From assembly GCF_013377255.1 (NCBI RefSeq), contig NZ_CP016614.1:265501-329500 (forward strand): 64,000 bases of DNA, read 5' to 3'. This DNA is from Mannheimia granulomatis. GTDB taxonomy: Bacteria > Pseudomonadota > Gammaproteobacteria > Enterobacterales > Pasteurellaceae. A program made the translations under genes and the position numbers. Under the pieces are notes generated by a model. It worked only from the letters and a program-made list of their open reading frames with translations, was not told the origin of the DNA and made no database searches. Shown here one piece after another: positions 8,605 to 17,500 of this stretch (position 1 is its first letter; every line of letters starts with the position of its first letter).

Positions 8605-8745
8605 ATTTTTCTCCTTAATAAAATGAATAAAAAAGACGGTATATGATGGATTTTCCTAGGTTTGACTATAAATATTAAGTGATGTTCGAAAAGTTTTAAG
8701 TGGTTCTACCTTTAGGATTCTGAAAGTTATTTAACCAACAACAAA

Positions 8746-8931
8746 TCAGAACGGAACATCTCTATCGTCACAGTAGGCTCTTAATATCTTGCCTAATTTT
8801 TTGGTATTTTTATTAAAATTACGACATTTAGGGCATACCAAAAGATGCAACTGCAAACGCATGTGTTGTTGCAAACGAAGTTTCTCATCACATGACTGTG
8901 AAATAAGTTCTGTTGCTTGCCTGCATTTCAT
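8746..8931 (-). CDS. Zinc-finger (ZAS-type) anti-sigma factor
   Basis: A 61-residue cytoplasmic protein with the ZAS zinc motif: His29, then Cys33 and Cys36 in HLLVCPKCRNF, plus an upstream conserved Cys near the N-terminus (MKCRQATELIS). This pattern defines the ChrR/RsrA-type anti-sigma domain that releases its sigma factor on oxidative or electrophilic attack of the zinc thiolates. The start overlaps the end of the sigma gene by 4 bases (ATGA), so the pair is translationally coupled. No membrane segment is present, so it is a soluble regulator. Confidence 0.85.
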   Translation of the reverse strand: MKCRQATELISQSCDEKLRLQQHMRLQLHLLVCPKCRNFNKNTKKLGKILRAYCDDRDVPF

Positions 8932-9494
8932 TTTGATTCCTCTCTAAACCAATTGCGAGATAAACACTCTTGTAAACGTAAACGGGCACGATAAAGTAAT
9001 ACATTTAAGTTAGAGAGAGAAATTTCGCATTCATGGCAAATTTCCGCACTACTCATCTCCAAATGTTCACGCATCATAAATACTCGTGCTTGCTGAGCGG
9101 GTAATTTATTTAAACAAATATCAAAAATTGCCCAAAATTCTTTTTGGTAAGTCGATTGCGCTATCCCACTCCATTCAGTCACTTCTTGATGTTCCAACCA
9201 ATGATCGTGGTGATCGAAAAAGGCATTTGGTGATTCTTCTTCCTCACATAGAGAGCTGACCGGAATATGCCGTTTTCGTGTTTTGAGTAAATCCAAAATT
9301 TTGTTCTTTAAAATGGCAAAAATCCAAGTTTTAAGTGCAGCTTCTCGCCGAAAAGAGGCTGAATGTTTATAGGCGTTGGTTAAGGCATCCTGTACAGCAT
9401 CTTCGGCTAAATCTTTATCGGCTAGTTGTAGGGTGGCAAATTTAATCATTTGCTTTCTAATCTCTTCTATCTGTGTAGAAGATAGGCTCTTCAT
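8928..9494 (-). CDS. ECF-family RNA polymerase sigma factor
   Basis: A 188-residue sigma-70 family protein with region 2 (AVQDALTNAYKHSASFRREA and KTWIFAILKNKILDLLKTRK near residues 30-85) and region 4 (LPAQQARVFMMREHLEMSS with the helix-turn-helix after it, near residues 133-175). Regions 1 and 3 are absent, as expected for ECF factors. The downstream ZAS gene is its likely anti-sigma factor. It is divergent from msrPQ. In Neisseria and Haemophilus, ECF sigma/ZAS pairs control methionine sulfoxide reductase genes, so control of msrPQ by this factor is a reasonable inference. Confidence 0.9.
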   Translation of the reverse strand: MKSLSSTQIEEIRKQMIKFATLQLADKDLAEDAVQDALTNAYKHSASFRREAALKTWIFAILKNKILDLLKTRKRHIPVSSLCEEEESPNAFFDHHDHWLEHQEVTEWSGIAQSTYQKEFWAIFDICLNKLPAQQARVFMMREHLEMSSAEICHECEISLSNLNVLLYRARLRLQECLSRNWFREESK

Positions 9495-9612
9495 ATATCT
9501 CCTTTAGGGAATTAAGATAACTTTCCCAATGAAAAATTACACTCATTTGTAAGAATTCTAGATCAGTTGAGTCCAAAATAATAACAACAATTCATAAAAA
9601 AAGGATAGTTCG

Positions 9613-10566
9613 ATGAAAAAATTAACAATTCAAGGTGTGACACCTGAAGCTATTTTCTACCAACGCCGTAAAATTATTACTGCGTTAGGTTTAGGTATTG
9701 CTGCTTCTGCATTGCCTAAAATGAGTGTGGCAGAAACACAAAGTCACTTGCAATCACTACAGTTTAAACCGGATCCAAATAAAGGGCTTGAACTCACTCC
9801 GGAAAACAAAATAATCGGCTATAACAATTTCTATGAATTTGGTGTTGATAAAAGTGCACCGGCAAAAAATGCAGCAAACTTTAAAACTGATCCTTGGATA
9901 TTAGAAATTGGCGGTGAAGTTGAAAATCCGTTTAGTTTAAATCATCAACAATTGCTTAATACGTTTCCACTGGAAGAACGTATTTACCGCTTCCGCTGCG
10001 TAGAAGCATGGTCAATGGTTGTGCCGTGGATCGGCTTTGAGTTAGCACGCTTAATTGAGATGGCAAAACCAACCGGTAAAGCCAAATATGTGGTCTTTCA
10101 CACTTTATATGACCCTGCACAAATGCCGGGGCAAAAAAATCGTTTGCTAGGCGGAGGAATTACCTATCCTTACGTAGAAGCTTTACGCTTAGATGAAGCA
10201 TTAAATTCACTAACACTGCTTTCCGTCGGTTTATACGGTAAAACTTTACCACCGCAAAATGGCGCTCCGATTCGCTTGGTCGTGCCTTGGAAATACGGCT
10301 TTAAGAGTATTAAGTCGATCGTCAAAATCACCTTTGCTGAAAAACGCCCACTTACTACTTGGGAAAGTCTTGCCCCAAACGAATACGGTTTTTATGCTAA
10401 TGTAAACCCAAATGTTGATCATCCACGCTGGTCGCAAGCATCTGAACGAGTAATTGGTGCCGGTGGGTTATTATCAGTCAAACGCCAACCAACACTGATG
10501 TTCAATGGCTACGAAAATGAAGTGGCTAATTTATACCGTGGCTTAGATTTAAAGGTGAACTACTAA
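9613..10566 (+). CDS. msrP: Protein-methionine-sulfoxide reductase catalytic subunit MsrP
   Basis: A 317-residue periplasmic molybdopterin enzyme (YedY) that reduces methionine sulfoxide in envelope proteins. A twin-arginine signal is visible (QRRKIITALGLGIAASALP, residues about 17-35). The molybdenum-coordinating cysteine lies in FRCVEAWSM at residue 129. The sulfite-oxidase fold follows, with the PPQNGAPIRLVVPWKYGFK motif near residue 215. An AAGGATAG ribosome-binding site precedes the ATG. The stop overlaps the msrQ start (TAATG), so the two are coupled. It is divergent from an ECF sigma gene. Confidence 0.95.
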   Translation: MKKLTIQGVTPEAIFYQRRKIITALGLGIAASALPKMSVAETQSHLQSLQFKPDPNKGLELTPENKIIGYNNFYEFGVDKSAPAKNAANFKTDPWILEIGGEVENPFSLNHQQLLNTFPLEERIYRFRCVEAWSMVVPWIGFELARLIEMAKPTGKAKYVVFHTLYDPAQMPGQKNRLLGGGITYPYVEALRLDEALNSLTLLSVGLYGKTLPPQNGAPIRLVVPWKYGFKSIKSIVKITFAEKRPLTTWESLAPNEYGFYANVNPNVDHPRWSQASERVIGAGGLLSVKRQPTLMFNGYENEVANLYRGLDLKVNY

Positions 10567-11150
10567 TGCTAACCGGACTACGCATACTTATTCATCTTGG
10601 CTGTTTATTACCGCTAGTTTGGGTGGCACAGCTATTATATACGGGTAATGAAACGGTATTAGGTGCCGATCCGATTAAAGAGCTGGAACATTTTCTCGGT
10701 TATGGTGCAATCGTGATTTTTTGTGTCATGTTTCTACTTGGTATTGCTCTACAATACTTAAAGAAAAATCAGTATCAAATTTTACGCCGCCCATTGGGAT
10801 TATGGGCGTTTGTGTGGGCAGCGCTACACATCTCAAGCTATCTATTGCTAGAATTAAGTCTTGATGTTACGTTATTTTTTAGCGAGCTTGCCAGTCGTCC
10901 ATATTTAATTTTAGGAGCCGCTGCTTTTTTTATTCTAAGCATAATGGCAGTGACTTCGCTGCCGATATTAAAACGAAAATTAGGAAAACGCTGGGGGACG
11001 ATTCACCAGTGGGCTTATCCTGCATTAGTATTGGCGATGATACATTATTATTGGTCGGTAAAAAGTGTAACATTCGATCCAATTATCATTGGAGTTTTAG
11101 TGTTGTTTATCGTTGCGCATAAAATACAGGCTAAATTTGCAAAAAAATAG
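10566..11150 (+). CDS. msrQ: Heme-binding membrane subunit MsrQ
   Basis: A 194-residue inner-membrane protein (YedZ) of the ferric-reductase-like type. It binds heme and passes electrons to MsrP. I count about five to six hydrophobic segments. Conserved histidines for heme lie in LEHFLGYG, WAALHISSY, GTIHQWAYP and LAMIHYYW. Start and stop overlap with msrP. A perfect terminator follows 40 bases downstream. Confidence 0.93.
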   Translation: MLTGLRILIHLGCLLPLVWVAQLLYTGNETVLGADPIKELEHFLGYGAIVIFCVMFLLGIALQYLKKNQYQILRRPLGLWAFVWAALHISSYLLLELSLDVTLFFSELASRPYLILGAAAFFILSIMAVTSLPILKRKLGKRWGTIHQWAYPALVLAMIHYYWSVKSVTFDPIIIGVLVLFIVAHKIQAKFAKK

Positions 11151-11189
11151 CAAAATTACACCGCTTGCAGCAGTCAAGCTACAGAAAAT

Positions 11190-11225
11190 AATGGCATAAG
11201 TTTACTCACTTATGCCATTTTTTAT
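11190..11225. terminator. Bidirectional terminator msrQ/ansB
   Basis: AATGGCATAAGT at 11190-11201 pairs perfectly with ACTTATGCCATT at 11208-11219 across a 6-base loop, followed by a T run on the plus strand. It sits between convergent genes. Confidence 0.9.
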
Positions 11226-11240
11226 ATGCTTTAACGTTTA

Positions 11241-12290
11241 TTAAAAATCCTCAAAATATTGCTGAATCGTTTTGATATCTTTCGTTTGAGTTAAAGCTAA
11301 TTGCAATAACACACGGGCTTTTTGCGGATTTAACGTGCCGGAAGCAGCAAAGCCATATTTACTGTCATCAACCTCTGCATCACGAGTAGTATAGCCTGTT
11401 GGCACACGAGAAGAGCGTACCACCGCAACGCCTTTTTTCGCCGCTTCCTCTAATAATGCAAGATTTTCCGCATTCATATTGCCATTACCAACACCTGCTA
11501 CCACAATGCCTTGATAACCCGCATCTAACAAGGCTTTAAGCGGCTCGGTCGGCATATTGGCATAAGCATAAATAATCCCAACTTTTGGTAATTCATTTAA
11601 TCCATCCACATTAAATGGGGTATTAACAGTATGTTTGCTTTCCGGAGAGCGTTCATAGTCCACTTTACTATTGTGGACGTAACCTAAAGAACCAAAATTT
11701 GGCGAACTAAATGTTTGCACCGCAGTAGTGCTGGTTTTAGTCACATCTCTCGCTCCCAATACCACATCGTTCATCGCCACTAACACACCACGCCCGGCAG
11801 ATTTGGGATCTTTTGCCACTACAATTGAGTTATATAAATTCAATGGACCATCGGCACTCTTTTCTGTTGCCGGACGCATCGCACCAACTAATACAACAGG
11901 TTTCTCACATTTCACCGTCATATCAAGAAAATAAGCGGTTTCTTCCATTGTATCTGTACCGTGGGTAATGACAAAACCATCTGTTGCTGCACATTGTTGA
12001 TTAATCGCTTTAACCAGTTTTAACCACACGCTATCCGACATATCCTGCGAACCGATTTTAACAATCTGCTCGCCTTTAATATTCGCTAATGCTTTCATTT
12101 CCGGCACAGCTTCAATTAAAGTTTCAATATTCAATTGCCCCGCTTGATAGGCACTGCTATTTGCATTCTGCTGGCTACCGGCAATCGTTCCCCCTGTTGC
12201 TAAAATAGTAATGTTTGGCAATTCTGCCGCATTTGCTGTAACAAATAAGCCACTTAGCATTGTTGCTAACACTAATTTTTTGAATTTCAT
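11241..12290 (-). CDS. ansB: Type II (periplasmic) L-asparaginase
   Basis: A 349-residue exported amidohydrolase that converts asparagine to aspartate and ammonia. The signal peptide is MKFKKLVLATMLSGLFVTANA. The two asparaginase signatures are present: ATGGTIAGS near residue 31, with the nucleophilic threonine, and HGTDTMEETAYF near residue 109, with the second catalytic Thr-Asp pair. Length is normal for the type II enzyme. AAGGAG lies upstream of the ATG at 12290. The 3' end meets the msrQ terminator. Confidence 0.95.
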   Translation of the reverse strand: MKFKKLVLATMLSGLFVTANAAELPNITILATGGTIAGSQQNANSSAYQAGQLNIETLIEAVPEMKALANIKGEQIVKIGSQDMSDSVWLKLVKAINQQCAATDGFVITHGTDTMEETAYFLDMTVKCEKPVVLVGAMRPATEKSADGPLNLYNSIVVAKDPKSAGRGVLVAMNDVVLGARDVTKTSTTAVQTFSSPNFGSLGYVHNSKVDYERSPESKHTVNTPFNVDGLNELPKVGIIYAYANMPTEPLKALLDAGYQGIVVAGVGNGNMNAENLALLEEAAKKGVAVVRSSRVPTGYTTRDAEVDDSKYGFAASGTLNPQKARVLLQLALTQTKDIKTIQQYFEDF

Positions 12291-12733
12291 ATAAGGCTCC
12301 TTAATTTAAAAAACTAAAGAGATCATACCGATAAATCAGTGTAAATAATTTGATCTGGTACATAAAAGTGAAGATTAAATCTCACTAATAAATACATCAA
12401 TTTAATAAATGACATGCAACATATTTAGAAAAATTAATCGCTTGTAATTATATAGCATTAAAAATAAACAATTAAAATAATTACAGTAGCAGCACAAGAG
12501 CTTATGCTGTACTAAAAAGGCCTAAATAAACCAAATTGTAATTGGTATAGTTAGGCTTTTAGGTAATTGTTAGATATCTAGCTAGAATTAATAGGTACAA
12601 GAAAAGATGATTTTGCAATTATGGGGTAGAGCATTAAGGTAAAAACGAGCTAATAGTTCACTTATCACCTTATATAGCTTGTCCTAGCAAGGCTAAATCA
12701 TATTAGTTAAAGATACTCAATATATGTTAGATA
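12291..12733. other. 443-base AT-rich gap between deaminase gene and ansB
   Basis: No convincing open reading frame is found on either strand. The right-hand end of ansB's leader (12291 to about 12400) should hold the ansB promoter. The middle holds a nested hairpin at 12514-12560. The rest (12561-12733) lies immediately 3' of the deaminase gene and is low-complexity with no match I recognise. This is where a small RNA partner or remnants of an insertion could be. Confidence 0.5.
12514..12560. terminator. Nested hairpin, terminator or structured RNA
   Basis: The outer arms AAAAAGGCCTAA (12514-12525) and TTAGGCTTTT (12551-12560) pair with one bulged C. An inner stem ACCAA/TTGGT (12530-12534 with 12542-12546) sits inside a near-symmetric internal loop. 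T runs flank both ends. It could end the deaminase transcript about 180 bases past its stop, or be part of a small RNA. Confidence 0.5.
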
Positions 12734-14446
12734 CTAAGAAATATTATCTAATAAAGTAATAGCCTCTTTCTCTAATTCCAAATATGAGTTAATTAATAAC
12801 GGTGTTCTAATTGATTTATTATCTCCTTCCCACGGTATTATACGCCCATCTTTTTGTTTACGCTTCAATTTAGAACCTGCACCTAAACTCATAGAGAATA
12901 AATCAAGAAATCTTCGAGGGCCAACACCAATGAAAGGTTCAAAAATAACTTTGTCTTCAGTAGTTTTGCCTTGTTCAAATGAAGAGCGTAATTCTATTGA
13001 TTCTGAATGAAATTCAAGGGCTTTACTCTTAGGATATGGTTCTACATATACAACTCGCTTAATGCCAGAGGCTATAATATGTTTAGCACAATTATGACAA
13101 GGAAATGTCGTGCAGTATAAAATAGCATTTATGGTAGAAATGCCTTCTCGTCCACATGCAAGAATAGCTTCCATTTCAGCATGAACAACTCTGCCAAATT
13201 CAGTTAAATCTGATATTTTGCTATTTCGCAAAATAGTTTCAAGTTTACTTTTTTGTTCTGAATTTAATTGTATTTTCTCTACATCCCTTATAATTTCTTG
13301 AATGATTTCTGCTTGAGTTTGCTTATTAGAATCAACTCCTCTCTTATAATCTTTACCATCTGGAAAATCATTTACATTACCAGAATTATCTTGTTCTGCC
13401 CAATATAACCCTCCACCAAATTTAGGAACATCATTGGCTCCAGTAGATATGATTTGTTTATTCTTACTAATTACAGCACCAACTTGACGAGATAAGTCAC
13501 CAGAACGGATAGAACTATTAAATGCCATAAACATAGCAAATTCATCAAATGTAGGATGTAAATGAGGATTTGAAAAAATGAGATTTAGAAATCTTTGTAA
13601 ATGATTTTTGACAGCATCCCCATTACTTCCTAAATTTAAAAAGAAATCAGCTAAATGGTACGTATCTCTAGTTTTTTGTCCATAACTAAAATTCTCATTT
13701 TCATCAATTTTAATTAATTCATTAGCAGCTTCTTGAGAACAACCTTTTTCATGAATTAAAAAATCCATGCGTCGTTTTTCATCTGCATGTATACCAAAAA
13801 GGTAAAAACCATCACCATAAACTTTTCTTAATAACTCTACTTCATCAGGATGTTTTAATGAATCAATAATATAAGCTCTTTTTTCCTTGCTACTTTGTTC
13901 TCTACAGTGAGTTATTAATTTAATAGCTTTAGCTGCCAAGATAGCATTATTTTTACTTTCTTCTCTAAGCTTATCCCCTTGTTTCATATAGTGACGTATT
14001 CGCTGATATTCCCCTTGTTTATTAAACTCAGGAAGAATAGAAGATAATTTAATAATCTCAGTATGATATTCAAAAATTTCTAGTCTGCTTTTAAGTGATT
14101 CTATAATTGTCCTAGATTCGGAACCTACAGCACTAACAATTCCTATAATAAGTTCACTGTTATGCATTTTTCCTCCAGGAAGTAAATAGCTAGATCTTAG
14201 TTCATTATTAGATTCGATTATTTCTTTAGTATCTATATGTAATCTAATATTATGTGCATATCTAGTCCCTTTCCTTTCTTCTGAATCAAAACAAACTTTC
14301 ACTCCTTCATTTAGATCATCAAAATTAATATCTATAAGATCTTTTTCTAAGAAAAAATAATCTTTACCATCTTGGTCCTTTTGTTTTTCTATATATCCAA
14401 ATCTTTTTCGAGCATTAATATTTTTTATATTGCTAACAACTGTCAT
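12734..14446 (-). CDS. Cold-shock-like + P-loop-like + deoxycytidylate deaminase fusion (probable anti-phage DCD)
   Basis: A 570-residue protein with three regions. Residues 1-70 look like a cold-shock OB domain, with RNP1-like KRFGYI and RNP2-like YFFLEK. Residues about 97-250 resemble the nucleotide-kinase-like P-loop region of AvcD/DCD proteins, with a degenerate Walker A (GIVSAVGSES, 102-111) and RRMDFLIHEKGCSQEAA at 225-241. Residues about 300-515 are a dCMP/dCTP deaminase. The SGDLSRQVGAVI motif starts at 315. Zinc ligands are His422, Cys450 and Cys453 (VHAEME, FPCHNC), and Glu424 is the proton shuttle. DCD/AvcD enzymes deplete dCTP during phage infection. The gene is AT-rich and lies 55 bases behind purL, with its own AGGA site. 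Anti-phage function is inferred from the domains. Confidence 0.85.
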   Translation of the reverse strand: MTVVSNIKNINARKRFGYIEKQKDQDGKDYFFLEKDLIDINFDDLNEGVKVCFDSEERKGTRYAHNIRLHIDTKEIIESNNELRSSYLLPGGKMHNSELIIGIVSAVGSESRTIIESLKSRLEIFEYHTEIIKLSSILPEFNKQGEYQRIRHYMKQGDKLREESKNNAILAAKAIKLITHCREQSSKEKRAYIIDSLKHPDEVELLRKVYGDGFYLFGIHADEKRRMDFLIHEKGCSQEAANELIKIDENENFSYGQKTRDTYHLADFFLNLGSNGDAVKNHLQRFLNLIFSNPHLHPTFDEFAMFMAFNSSIRSGDLSRQVGAVISKNKQIISTGANDVPKFGGGLYWAEQDNSGNVNDFPDGKDYKRGVDSNKQTQAEIIQEIIRDVEKIQLNSEQKSKLETILRNSKISDLTEFGRVVHAEMEAILACGREGISTINAILYCTTFPCHNCAKHIIASGIKRVVYVEPYPKSKALEFHSESIELRSSFEQGKTTEDKVIFEPFIGVGPRRFLDLFSMSLGAGSKLKRKQKDGRIIPWEGDNKSIRTPLLINSYLELEKEAITLLDNIS

Positions 14447-14484
14447 AATTTAATCCTATACATGTGCACAAAAAGGTAATGGTT

Positions 14485-14500
14485 AAAAGCTGTTGCTTTT
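14485..14500 (-). terminator. Weak hairpin behind purL
   Basis: On the minus strand AAAAGC-AACA-GCTTTT follows the purL stop by one base. The 6-bp stem and missing T tract make it a leaky terminator, so the deaminase gene may receive purL read-through. Confidence 0.4.
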
Positions 14501-14501
14501 A

Positions 14502-17500
14502 TTACTTTAATACTATCCTCGCATTCCTAAACACCCTCATCCAACCCCCATCCTCAGTCCAATCATCCGGACACCAAGAGTTACTCACCGCTCGGAACAC
14601 TCGCTCAGGATGTGGCATCATAATGGCGACTCGTCCGTCAAGATTAGTAAGTGCGGTGATACCTAGTGTAGAGCCGTTTGGGTTGGCAGGGTATTGTTCG
14701 GTTACAGCACAATTGTAGTCCACATATTGAGCGGCGATCAAATTCTGATTTTGCAATTTGTGAAGTTGATCACTATTTCTAAATTCCACTCGTCCTTCGC
14801 CATGGCTGACTGCAATCGGCATATGGCTGCCTGCCATTCCGTTGAACCAAACGGAATTCGTTTCATTGATTTTCACCATCGCAACCCGAGCTTCAAAACG
14901 TTCGGATTTATTACGAACGAAACGTGGCCAGTTTTCGGCACCGGGGATAATTTCCGCCAAGTTGGACACCATTTGGCAACCGTTACACACGCCTAACGCC
15001 AGTGTGTTCGGGTTGGCGAAGAATTGGCTGAATTGGTCACGCAACATTGGGTTGAACAGGATTGATTTCGCCCAGCCGCCGCCTGCACCCAGTACGTCGC
15101 CGTAGGAGAAACCACCACAAGCTACCATTGCATTGAAGTCGTTCAGGTTGCGTCTGCCAGCGATTAGGTCAGACATATGTACGTCAATAGCATTGAAACC
15201 GGCACGGTCGAAGGCTGCCGCCATTTCGTAATGGCTGTTTACGCCTTGCTCACGCAGGATTGCGATGCTCGGTTTTGCCCCTTTGTTGATGAATGGTGCG
15301 GCGATGTCTTCATTCACATCGTAAGTTAAGAATGCGGATAACCCTTTGTTATTAATATCTTTTTTTGCTGCAAATTCTTGATCAGCACATTCCGGGTTGT
15401 CACGCAAACGTTGCATTTGGTGGGTTAATTCCGCCCAAATTCCACGCAGTTCAGAGCGTTTTTCGCTTAACAGTTTGCGCGAACCACGGCTGATTTCAAA
15501 ACGGTTATCAGCATTCACCGCCCCTAATTCTTTGGTTAAGTGAATGAGATTATGGGCTTTCAGCACCTCACGCACTGCATTGAGTTCACTATCTGCAACT
15601 TGGATTACTGCACCCAATTCTTCATTGAATAGCACCGCTAAATCGTTGTCGCCAAGGGCAGAAATATCCACACCTACGCCACAATTTCCTGCAAATGCCA
15701 TTTCCGCTAAGGTCGTAATCAAACCACCGTCTGAACGGTCGTGGTAGGCTAATAATTTCTCTTCTGCTACCAACGCCTGCATTGCGTTAAAGAAGTCTTT
15801 TAAAGTTTGAACGTTCACCACGTCCGCAGGCCTGTCGCCAAGCTGTTTGTGAACCTGTGCCAACGCCGTTGCACCCAAGCGGTTGTTGCCTTCGCCTAAA
15901 TCAATTAAAAGCAAGCGTGAAGCCCCTTTGTCGGTACGCAGTTGTGGAGTAACGGTTTTACGCACATCTTCCACGCGGGCGAATGCCGAAATCACAAGGG
16001 AAAGCGGTGCGGTAACGGATTTCTGCTCGCCGTTCTCCTCCCAAGTGGTACGCATCGACATTGAATCTTTACCCACCGGAATGGTAATACCGAGTGCCGG
16101 GCAAAGCTCTTCGCCGACCGCTTTCACGGCCTCAAAAAGACCGGCATCTTCGCCCTCGTGTCCTGCGGCCGACATCCAGTTTGCCGAGAGTTTGATGCGT
16201 TTGATGTCGCCGATATTAGTTGCCGCAATGTTGGTAATGCTTTCTGCTACCGCCAAGCGAGCCGATGCGCCGAAATCTAACAAGGCAACAGGGGCACGTT
16301 CGCCCATTGACATTGCTTCGCCGTGGTAGCTGTCTAAACTTGCCGTAGTTACCGCACAGTCCGCAACCGGAATTTGCCACGGGCCGACCATTTGATCACG
16401 CGCCACCATACCGGTTACCGAGCGGTCGCCAATGGTGATTAAGAAGGTTTTTTCAGCGACTACAGGCAAGCGTAACACACGGTGGAATGCCTCTTTTAAG
16501 TCGATATTTTCGGTTACAAGCGGTGGATTTTCGACAGTTTTTTGCGAAACTTCACGGTGCATTTTCGGGGTTTTACCGAGCAATACGTTCATCGGCAAAT
16601 CAATCGGATCGTTGCCGAAATGTTCATCGTGTAAGGTTAAATGTTTCTCTTCGGTCGCCTCGCCAATCACCGCAAACGGGGCACGCTCACGCTCGCAAAG
16701 TGCGGTAAATAATTGGAGTTTTTCAGGCGCAACTGCTAACACATAACGTTCTTGCGATTCGTTACACCAAATTTCGAGTGGCGACATCCCTTTTTCATCG
16801 CACAGGATTTTGCGTAAGTCGAATTTACCGCCACGCTCGCCGTCATGCACTAATTCAGGCATTGCGTTGGATAAACCGCCTGCACCCACGTCGTGAATAA
16901 ATAAAATCGGGTTCTCATCGCCCATTTGCCAACAGCGGTCGATCACTTCTTGGCAACGGCGTTCCATTTCCGGGTTTTCACGCTGCACAGAGGCGAAGTC
17001 TAAATCCTCTTTGGATTTACCTGATGCCATTGACGATGCCGCACCGCCGCCCAAGCCGATATTCATCGCAGGGCCGCCAAGTACGATCAACTTCGCCCCC
17101 ACAGGAATTTCGCCTTTTTGTACGTGCTCCGCACGAATGTTACCGATACCGCCCGCCAACATAATCGGCTTGTGGTAGCCACGCACTTCCTCGCCTGCAA
17201 AGCTATTTACTTTTTCTTCATAAGTACGGAAATAGCCAAGCAACGCAGGGCGACCAAATTCGTTGTTAAACGCCGCACCGCCGAGTGTACCTTCGATCAT
17301 AATATCCAGTGCCGAGGCAATACGGCTAGGCTTAGAAAGAGGATTTTCCCAAGGCTGTTCAAAGTTTGGAATCACAAGGTTAGAGACCGAGAAACCAGTC
17401 AAGCCCGCTTTCGGCTTCGCCCCACGCCCTGTCGCACCCTCATCACGGATTTCACCGCCCGAACCGGTCGCCGCCCCTGGGAATGGCGAAATGGCGGTTG

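Noticed and set aside
12588..12668. GTG-started 26-codon frame on the minus strand behind the deaminase gene, with an AAGG upstream
   Set aside because: Too short, no homology I recognise and no matching pattern of antitoxin or inhibitor peptides; kept only as part of the unexplained gap.
12621..12670. tRNA-like stretch with GGGGTAGAGC followed later by TAGTTCACTT
   Set aside because: Acceptor and anticodon stems cannot be drawn; the D-arm and T-arm resemblance is coincidental.
14447..14501. An AvcI-like inhibitory RNA upstream of the deaminase
   Set aside because: Only 55 bases are free before purL, too short for the known RNA unless it overlaps purL; no evidence for that.
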